DNA from: Aquatica leii | Lineage: Eukaryota; Arthropoda; Insecta; Coleoptera; Lampyridae | Reading direction: 5' to 3' | Length of the DNA: 64,000 nt | Assembly: GCA_035610365.1 (NCBI GenBank) | Contig: CM069435.1 | Location: 5,296,001 to 5,360,000 of the forward strand | Shown here: piece after piece, positions 56,040 to 64,000 of the stretch | How the letters are laid out: the number at the start of each line of letters is the position of its first letter | Numbering within the stretch: position 1 is the first letter of the stretch | Program-made: the position numbers and the translations under genes | The notes under the pieces: model-generated | The model's input: only the letters and a program-made list of their open reading frames with translations | The model's database searches: none | What the model was told of the DNA's origin: nothing

Positions 56040-56950
56040 TGTTTTTTACGTATCCCCAAAGAAATCTAAAAGGTTTAAATCAATCTCTCTTTGCCTCCCA
56101 ATCTATCTGTTCGGAAAAACTTTATTTAAATATTGACGAACGTTTAAACCATAATGCGGTGGGCACCATCTTGCTAAAACCAGATGCTGCCATTGGGAAG
56201 GTGTTCGATGTTTTCATGTGGATAGAGCACAGCACAAGCAGGTATAATTTGATTATGTAATAACTGCAAATATAGAACCGAAGTTAAACTCCCATCGATG
56301 AAAACGAGACCAATAATATGATTCCCTAAAATGCCAACCCAAACTTTAGTCTTTTGGGGATACTGCATATGGTGCTTCAACAACCCATGAGGATTTTTCG
56401 ATTGCCAGTATTTGCAGTTATGTCTGTTTACTTCACCGTTAAGGCAAAACGTGGCTTCGTCAGAGAAAAGAATATTGTTAACAAAAGTTTCGTTGTCATT
56501 GCAAATACTTAACATTTTTTCACAAAATTGTAGTCTTCTATAAAAATCATCTTCCGACAACTCGTATACAAGATGTACCTCGTAAGGTTTATACTTTTCA
56601 CTTTTCAAAATTCAAACGGTCGATGACTGTAAAATACTGAAATTGGTCGCTAACTGATTGGTTGATAAAACGATCTTCAGATACAGCCAATAACACATCC
56701 AGTTATTTATCTTTATCTTTACTGATCACATTTCTAAATCTATCACTCCTAGGCAAATCTTTAACGCTACCAGTTTGTTGAAATTGTTTTAATGTTTTAG
56801 CAAGAACGGATTTAGAAATTTGGATGCGTATTATTAAATAAATCTTGTAAATTTCTGCGTCTATCTCTGTAATCTAGCATCATAACTGTTTCAATTCTTT
56901 AACGTTCACTTAAACTCACTATTGCTGATATCCATTAACAATAACCACCG
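56040..56950 (-). pseudogene. DDE transposase of the mariner-like element
   Basis: The frame 56608-56174 reads LSEDDFYRRLQFCEKML, NILFSDEATFCLNGEVNRHN, WQSKNPHGLLKHH and KVWVGILGNHIIGLVF. Beyond a stop, QDGAHRIMV (from QDGAPPHY), FVNI, FFRTDRLGG and LDFFLWG-like residues extend to about 56045. The first catalytic Asp is in FSDEATF and the second in QDGA. The N-terminal helix-turn-helix side (RSDRFRNVISKDKD) is readable at 56640-56760 with stops. Confidence 0.85.
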
Positions 56951-57005
56951 ATAAAGTTACTCGCTTCAGTTTGTTTATCGTTTTTGTCTTCGATATACTT
57001 ATTTG

Positions 57006-58014
57006 CAGTGGCGGCTGGTGGTCAATAATACAAGAAGGTTATTTAAAAAAACGCAATTATCGCGAAGTCTAAAAAAACATTTTCATTGTGGTCTTTAATT
57101 GACTTTCGGCAAGCGCTGTCTAATTTGATTTGTAAGCAAATATTAACGCGACCAAGAGTAGCATAATTCATACAACTTTTCATGTCATTCGCCGATAACG
57201 AGTGCTTTTTCACGTTTTCTTTCAAATGATACATCTCGGTAACAATATTTTTACACCATAATGAATCATGTGAAAACAGTAATTCTGAAAAACAGTAAAA
57301 TCTCTTATTTACTTCAAATCCAATCACACGAATCATACATAGATTTTTTTAAATTACTATAGACTTCTTTATTTTTATGTTTTCTGGTCTTACAAATTTG
57401 AAGTAAACACTGAAGACGAGCATTAAATTTAATTTCTAAACGTGTAAACTAATATGTTTGATGTCTTGTACCACCGTCATTATAAAACAAAAACGATAAG
57501 TCGTCTATTACAAATGAATTTTATAGATCAACTTAGAAAATCGACTGTACAGTTTGTCATATGTGATAAGAAATGTGCATTTTAGCATCTGTGTTTTATA
57601 CACACGTGCTGCGAAGATAATAATAAATGACGTAAGTCACGTAAGCATTACACTGCTACTGAGTAGGCAAAATGGCCTCCAGGCTCAAGACCGTACACAA
57701 GCATTGAATCGTTTACTTATCTTTTTTTCTAACTTGCAAAAAATTGTATTATGTGTATCTCACTATTGCCTACAATAACTATATCATTTACGATTTGGCT
57801 TTAATACTATGCACGCCACCACACGTAAATGTGAGACTCCAGTAGATTTGCAAGTTTTCGTATCTGAATTCTCAATTTAAAGACATGAAATTCAAACTTT
57901 GATAATTTGATTTAAACGCCAATTTTCTGTAGTTTTAAAGTAAATAAAATACCTTCCTTATTCATTTTTCTGGAGGGTCATTGACCAAATGACCTAATAG
58001 AGAAGCCGCCACTG
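57006..58014. mobile_element. hAT-like element nested in the mariner
   Basis: Ends CAGTGGCGGCT at 57006 and AGCCGCCACTG ending 58014, the same TIR type as the MITE at 13614. An 8-bp target duplication is not clear (CTTATTTG against CCTGCGTG). A minus-strand frame at 57336-57043 (KKHSLSANDMKSCMNYATLG, VNICLQIKLDSACRK) resembles parts of insect ZMYM-like hAT proteins, with low certainty. Confidence 0.65.
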
Positions 58015-58208
58015 CCTGCGTGATGTAAATACTTGAATCGGCGTTTTCTTGAAAAAAATATTATTACAATAAATTTTTTAAAAATTTTTTCAGTGTTGTT
58101 TTAAAGAGAAAAAAATGCTCTTACGAATAGTGAGGTAACTTTTCAATTTAAAAAAATTACGCGGAACGACGTAACTCAGCAACAATTGCAGTTAACAAAA
58201 ATTTAAGT

Positions 58209-58325
58209 GAAGTAATAACATTCTGTTGAACTTTCATTGTTTATTATTTTGAAATGAATATACACAACGTTTCGATTGCTTTCAAAATAATAAACAATGA
58301 AAGTTCAACAGAATGTTATTACTTC
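58209..58325. repeat. Perfect hairpin: 45-bp arms, 27-base loop
   Basis: GAAGTAATAACATTCTGTTG... at 58209-58253 has an exact inverted copy at 58281-58325. It is inside the mariner-like element near its 5' side. Confidence 0.93.
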
Positions 58326-58479
58326 GCATCAAGCAACATTGTTTAATACATTCAAACAAAAATTTAAGTATTTCTAATTGTAGATAAAAATTACATAAAC
58401 AACTTTTTATTGAACAATTTTTCTTAAAATGAATATTAACGACAATAAATCGCCGTCTCCATACTTTTTAATAACCCTG

Positions 58480-60232
58480 TATATGAACTCATATCTATTT
58501 ATATTAGTTTATCTATAAGTAATAAAACATGCAAGAAATTATTATGAAAAACTGAATTTAAATTTTACTTGAGTTTACGTTAAAATCACGTCCAATCGTT
58601 CAATCAACGTACAGAATGCAAAAAATTTGCGGGAATAACAAAAGCTCCAGAAATTAGTGATTGCCCTATTAAAACATCGTACGCCCCCTTTAACCCAACT
58701 ACTCTAGACTTTATTGTCGTCACCATCAGCTGCTGAGGATTATGACTGGAAAATGAATATTCAATACTAAAGCAGGGGTTGACAAATGTAAGTTTTTGTT
58801 GTAAATGATTAGTTAAGCTTAAATATTACACACAAGTAAACCCTTTCATTGAGGGTGATGTATTTTATGTCACTTTACCGTGCAATATCATCTACGTACA
58901 AAGTAAAATAATTCTATTAAAATGCAACAAATTTTTACTACGCATTCAGGATTAATTCACATCGATTATCCTTTGATCAACTTTGCGATAACAGCTTAAA
59001 CGTATTTCGAGTGTGAAAAGTCAACAACCATTTCAGCGACAAAACTAAACTTTAGAGTTTGTTGTAGGATCAATATAAAACTTTCACTAATGTTTTTTAA
59101 ATCGTTGTTTTCAAATATTTTTTATTATTCATAATTTTAAATCGTTAATAATAAACACCTTATTTATATTAAAAGTAGTCGATAATTTATATCGAGCTTG
59201 AGCTTTACATAGAAATAATAGTAAAACACATACTCTAAAACATATTTTAAATGCACATTTTTTAGCGTTTTTCGTACATACATATTTGCATGCATATTTC
59301 GAAACCTACACTGCCGCTTTTAGTGAAAACGTCCTAAGTAAGAATTTGTTGAAACTGAGATAATTGAGATTCTAAAAATTTAAGTATGCAGTTCCCGTTC
59401 AACGGCGGATCCAATAGGGGGGCACGGGGGCATGGTCCCCCCCAAGCGATTGAAAAATACACTCGATATAATTTGATGAAGTAAATTTTATGATTGAGGA
59501 AGAAATGTCTGACCGATATACTCTTGAAAATTAAAATATATGTTGTAATAAAAAATGCATTGACGGAATAAAGAACGTATCATAATAGGTAAAAATAATA
59601 TAACCACGGCAAGCAATCGTTAGCACGGACCCTCAAGGTGATGGGTTGAATGATAATAACTACAAAGATGTAAACTCCTTAAATTTATTAATTATAACTT
59701 AATATACTATTTACATTAAAGAACAACATTTGAATTAAACATATTTAGAATAAAACAGTATTTAAATTAAAATATTAGGGCGCCAACCACGTTACGTGAT
59801 GAATAAAAAGCGTAAAATCTTACACCTAATAAGTAATTAATATTAAATGCAAAAATAGTAAACGGTAAATTCGTTATCGAGTATGTTTCCCGAAAGGTTT
59901 TAAACAACACAATTTAGTTATTTGAAGATAAACTTAACAGGTAGTATTAATTTTAGTTGACTCACCATGTTGAAAATAACGTTATCGGATATCTTCTATT
60001 TTTAGCACATACTTTGTTCTTGTGATAAAAATTCTTCTAAAGGAATGTAGATTTCAAAACACACCAATCAGCATGAAATATCCATGTATAATAAACTTCA
60101 TTAACGATAATTCTTTAATTCAACGACAAAACCAAAATAAAGGATCCAGAATAAAAATCCAATAAACGAAATGATCCAATAAAAATAAAAGATCCATTGA
60201 AAAGAAAAAAGAAAAGACCGTCACACCTTCAA
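58480..60232. other. Non-coding region with a hAT-end scrap
   Basis: No genes. At 59403-59450, GGCGGATCCAATAGGGGGGC and CATGGTCCCCCCC resemble a hAT end, probably a decayed MITE. A hairpin GACCGT/ACGGTC spans the border with the Gyp-D LTR (60216-60242). Confidence 0.5.
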
Positions 60233-60562
60233 TGTAACGGTCTTTAAAACACATTCCTTTGTCTTAATTACTGCGCAATATTGCGAAGTCACAATAATTA
60301 GATGGAATGAATAAAAATCAAATTACATGCGTTTTTACGCCATAATCAAGAAAATTTTGTCTCCCTCGCATCACACACGTGAACCACGCGAGATCGCTCA
60401 AACGGAAGTGGAACAAAGATGAAGTTGAAGCGAATACCAAAGTACAGTTAAAACAACGCGACGTTGTCAAACTTAATAAATTTAAGTGCAATATTAGTTG
60501 CAAAAATAAACGATTGTAAAATTGAATTTTAATTGTAATGAATTCAAACGGGACGTTACACA
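60233..60562 (-). repeat. 3' LTR of Gyp-D (330 bp)
   Basis: It starts TGTGTAACGTCCC (minus) right after the polypurine tract and ends GACCGTTACA. The ends are an inverted TGTAACG / CGTTACA. The second LTR is outside the window, so the length is not confirmed. Confidence 0.72.
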
Positions 60563-60570
60563 CCCCCTCC

Positions 60571-61684
60571 ATAAAATTTGAAATCGGAAGGTTTCAAACT
60601 TCGAAGTGCAGAACAAAACAAACAAACGCAAAAATCAACAACAAACGCAAAATAAACAACAACAAACGCAAAATAAACAACAACAAACGCAAAAAGCAAG
60701 TCTCGCAACATCGTTGCACAAGAGTCAAATTCCAAAACTTATTTCTTAAACAAAATAACTTAACCTAATGAAATCTTAATCTAAACCTTAAATTAGAAGT
60801 CAAAATCGGTAAAGGTAGTAAAACCTAATAAGTCACAATCGAGGATAGCGGATTACACTTTAGGAATACCGTCCAACCTACCATTTTCCCAAAGCGGAAG
60901 ATGAAACTAGAATTACAAGTTCGACAGTACTATGTAACGAAGGATATAGATAAAAGAGGGACGTCGCGCGAATCCGCGTCATCGTTTGACGTATATTCCA
61001 CAAATACCAAAACCACTCGAAACAATTTCCACCTTACTCAATAACTCAAAAGAGAAGAGATTGAAAATAGAATTGAAGAAGAAATATTAAACAAAAGTTC
61101 CTAAGGTTAGTCGGTTCTTACGACAAGCAACAGGTATTGCTGTGAAAAATTCTGCTCCCTGTCCTCACACAGGGCAAATTAATAAATAACAAGATTAAAT
61201 ACAAAACTTTAAAATGAAAATGAAAATCATCACCAATACTTCAAACAAGGAAAATAGGTATTAATGCTCTAAAATGAGTTTTAAAGTTACACATATAATT
61301 ATATGCTCAAAGGTAAACTCAAAATGTTCGTCTTAACAATTGCACATAAGCAATTAAAAACTCAAATACGAGAAGACGAGTTCCAGAGAAGAAATTCTCA
61401 GAATCGGCAATAAAATGTAATCAAATACATCAAAATAACGCAGTAAAATAACTGCAAATAAAATAAAAGTCTTTGGTCAGCGCATTAACCAAAGAATTCA
61501 TATACCCACACTGTGGTATAAAATAAACATTGAGATTTCCTCAACATAAAATAAAATATAAAATACAAAACATAAGGCATCCAATCACTTAGATTGTAAT
61601 GACCCTCAAGGGCGAGCATCAATAAAATTTAATTAAAAATGTAAAATCCCAAACGAAGCTTGAAGTAAAGGGAATCACAAAAAT
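60571..61684 (-). other. Gyp-D 3' UTR with 21-bp tandem repeat
   Basis: Units of AACAACAAACGCAAAATAA repeat three times at about 60640-60700. No env-like frame is found between integrase and the LTR. Confidence 0.65.
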
Positions 61685-64000
61685 CTAATGAGGTTTCAAA
61701 TCTTTAACATGAAAAATTCCTAACGGCTTATTATCAGGTGAAGATAATCTACAAGTCGTTGGACCCATAACTTCAACAACTTTCGCTTCAATAAATTTTG
61801 GAGCTAATTTAGAACTAAAATGCTTTGATGCATCAGAAAGAACGAAATTTTTCTTCCAAACCAAATCTCCAAGTTTAAGTTTTAAAGGTCTACGCCTTAA
61901 ATTATAAGAATGAGAATTACGCTCGTAAGCTAAATGAAGATTATGTTTAACTTCTTTAAAAATAGGTGACAATTCATTAATATCTTGAACTAACTGTTCG
62001 CGAGTATTTAAAGTCAACTCCTCCTCCCTAAAATCTTTGAACTTACCATAAAAATCTCCAGAAATTGGAACAGTACGACCAAAGGCCAAAAAAGAAGGTG
62101 TAAATTTAGTGGACTCGTGCACAGCATTGCGTAACGCGTGACCAATTTTATGAATTTCAACATCCCAATCTTTATGACTGTCAGAAATATAACTACGAAT
62201 AGCAGTACCAATCACTTCGTTAACTCTTTCTACGAAATTAACCTGTGGGTGATAACTAGCATTAAACCAAACAGAAGAAATTTTATATGACTGCATCAAT
62301 TTATTAAACAGTACACTTTTAAATTGAGGACCATTGTCCACCATACAAATCTGAGGAACACCATAAACCAAAAATACGTAATTTTCCAAATATTCACAAA
62401 TACGTTTTGCAGAAGCATTGCGCATCGGATGAATCAAAGTAAATTTAGTGAACCAATCACAAACAACTAATAAAACTGTATTGCCTTGTTTCGGACGAGG
62501 AAAAGGACCTACTAAATCAATTGAAAGACATTGAAAAGGGAATGAAACTTCTTTTTCTTTACCCATAAATCCAAAATGATTAAACTGAGAAGATTTACTC
62601 TTACAACAAACAGAACAACGACGAATATATTTAGCAACATCAGACTTTAATTTAGGCCAATAATATAATTCTTTAATTTTTGAAAAGGTCTTGGTAACAC
62701 CTAAATGCGAAGAAGAAGGGTCATCATGACACTGAAGTAAAATTGATTTCCGTAAACTTTTAGGAACTACTAACTTCCACTCAACTAAATTTGAATTAAT
62801 TTCTAAATTATTTGAAACGAATTTATAAAGTTTTCCATCATCTATTCTCCAATCAGGATACAAATCTGGTTGATTAGTAATATTATCAATCATCTTTAAA
62901 TACCAAGGATCAAAATTAGTAATAGAAAATTCCAATGAACTAATTTCCAAAGGAGCACGAGAAAGAGCGTCAGGAACAACATTAAGTTTTCCCTTACGGT
63001 GAATGACTTCAAAATCAAATTGTTGAAGCTTTACGCTCCATCGAGCTAAACGACCTGAAGGATCTTTTAAATTATTAAGCCAAATCAAAGAATGATGATC
63101 AGTAACAACCTTAAAATGAGTACCTTCAATATAAGGACGAAATTTATGAATTGCAAAAATAACGGCTAAAAGTTCACGTTCGGTAATTGAATAATTACGT
63201 TCGGCTTTATTCAAAGTACGAGACGCATAAGCAATGACTTTTTCAATTTGTTTCTTCCCCTTGTGTAAGAACACAACCTACTCCATAATTGGAAGCATCA
63301 CATTGTAAATAAAATGGTTTAGTAAAATCTGGACTAGCTAAAATAGGTGCTTCTACTAAGCGTGATTTAATTATATCAAATGAATCTAAAGCTTCTTCGG
63401 TCCAAACAACAGTTTCTTTCTTCTTCTTTCCTTTCAACAAATTATTAATAGGAGCCAAAATAGTTGAAAAATCTGAAATGAATCTACGATACCAACTACA
63501 CATACCAATAAAACGTTTGATTTCAGTGGCTGTCTTAGGTAACGGAAAATTAACAATTGCATCAATTTTAAAAGGATCGGTTTGAAGACCATTCTTATTA
63601 ATAAAATAACCTAGATATGACAATTCAGGTTTACAAAATTCACATTTAGCCAAATTAATAGTAAAGTTTGCCTCCTTTAAACGTTCATAAACTTTTTCTA
63701 AAATTTCTAAATGTTCTTTAAAAGTACTGGAAATGATAATTATATCATCAAGATATACAAAAACAAATTGAGATAAAGACTCGTCAAATAAGGTGTCCAT
63801 TAAGCGTTGAAGAGTGCTAGGAGCATTGGTTAAACCCATAGGCATAACTCTATATTCAAACAAACCCCTACGAGGTACAGTAAAAGCAGTTTTTTCCTTA
63901 CTTGCATCATCAAGAGGAATTTGCCAAAAAGCTTTCTTTAAATCAATAGATGTCAAATATCGGGCATCTCTAAATCTATCTAAAATATCATTTAAATAAG
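61685..64000 (-). pseudogene. Gyp-D Pol: RT, RNase H and integrase
   Basis: The frame from the edge to 63243 has LTSIDLKKAFWQIPL, VMPMGLTNAPSTLQRL, FVFVYLDDIIIISST (catalytic YLDD) and RFIGMCSWYRRFISDF. It continues into RNase H (YLQCDASNYGVGCVLTQ). Near 63250 a frameshift leads into the 63274-61685 frame: IAYASRTLNKAERNYSITER, FKVVTDHHSLIWL, VPDALSRAP. Integrase: H-x4-H in HLGVTKTF and CSVCC, catalytic IDLVGPF, VDNGPQF and VNFVERVN (Glu). The tail YNLRRRPLKLKLGDLVW and HVKDLKPH closes it. If the single shift is recent or a sequencing error, the element could be nearly functional. A gag/protease part must lie beyond 64000. Confidence 0.9.

Larger units (their letters stand above)
55978..58479 (-). 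mobile_element. Tc1/mariner-like element with inner insert
   Basis: Inverted ends: CAGGGTTATTGAAAAGTATG at 55978 and CATACTTTTTAATAACCCTG ending 58479. They are flanked by TA on both sides (55976-55977, 58480-58481). The transposase relic is on minus (56040-56950). Removing the 1-kb insert at 57006-58014 leaves about 1.5 kb, near the usual size. A 45-bp-arm hairpin is at 58209-58325. Confidence 0.9.
60233..64000 (-). mobile_element. Gyp-D: Ty3/Gypsy element, 3' part, runs off the edge
   Basis: 3' LTR 60233-60562, polypurine tract on minus (GGAGGGGG, 60563-60570), a 1.1-kb 3' UTR and Pol from 61685 to the edge. The coding region has only one frameshift (near 63250), so this is the best-preserved and probably youngest Gypsy in the window. 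Protein motifs agree with Gyp-B. Confidence 0.88.

Noticed and set aside
60213..60245. GACCGT/ACGGTC stem as a transcription terminator
   Set aside because: This is a eukaryotic genome; the stem is better explained by the LTR end and adjacent target sequence.
60538..60768. 76-codon frame with repeated KINNNKRK
   Set aside because: It is the translation of a 21-bp tandem repeat in the Gyp-D 3' UTR and LTR.
1..64000. tRNA, rRNA, CRISPR array or bacterial operon
   Set aside because: No cloverleaf, rRNA motif or regularly spaced repeat array was seen. The tandem repeats found belong to transposons or microsatellites.

Overview
The window looks like a piece of an AT-rich insect genome, perhaps a beetle; the order is a guess. 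It has spliced animal genes with short GT-AG introns and a dense, nested mass of retrotransposons and DNA transposons. No bacterial features, rRNA, tRNA or CRISPR array was seen. I label the four Ty3/Gypsy families Gyp-A to Gyp-D.

Host genes: (1) an intact three-exon snf (U1A/U2B'' spliceosomal protein) at 1486-2235 (+); (2) part of a CIP2A-like gene, exons between 15255 and 24450 (+), one intron of which holds a 6-kb Gypsy element; (3) a KIF20/subito-like kinesin at 33411-37427 (mainly -), scrambled by two nested inversions; (4) the PH-domain end of an ORP10/ORP11-like oxysterol-binding-protein gene at 42748-43404 (-), whose second exon also sits in a 2.7-3 kb duplication at 29690-32722.

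Mobile DNA, left to right: Gyp-A1 (4146-13320, -), split inside its reverse transcriptase by an inverted integrase fragment and an RTE-type LINE; a ZMYM-type hAT relic (13340-14390) carrying a small hAT MITE; a 0.27-kb palindrome (14870-15136); Gyp-B1 (15890-21938, +) inside the CIP2A intron; a Gyp-B LTR split by Gyp-C (24560-30314, -), whose own 3' LTR is split by a 1.2-kb foldback palindrome; two Penelope GIY-YIG ends, one carrying a solo LTR; a BEL/Pao element (about 37500-40380, +); Gyp-A2 (44455-54797, +), split by a MULE (48030-54470), itself split by an R1/LOA-like LINE (50717-54308); a Tc1/mariner-like element (55978-58479) with an inner insert; and the 3' two thirds of Gyp-D (60233-64000, -).

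The most unusual feature is in Gyp-A. Downstream of integrase, the Pol reading frame continues into an ADP-ribose-type macrodomain resembling OARD1/TARG1, followed by a CCCH zinc finger (4623-5084, -). A second, independently decayed copy of the same arrangement lies at 54471-54797 (+), so the macrodomain was a regular part of this retrotransposon family. The other notable points are the nested inversions in the kinesin gene, the large palindromes, and target-site duplications that fix the order of the nested insertions.
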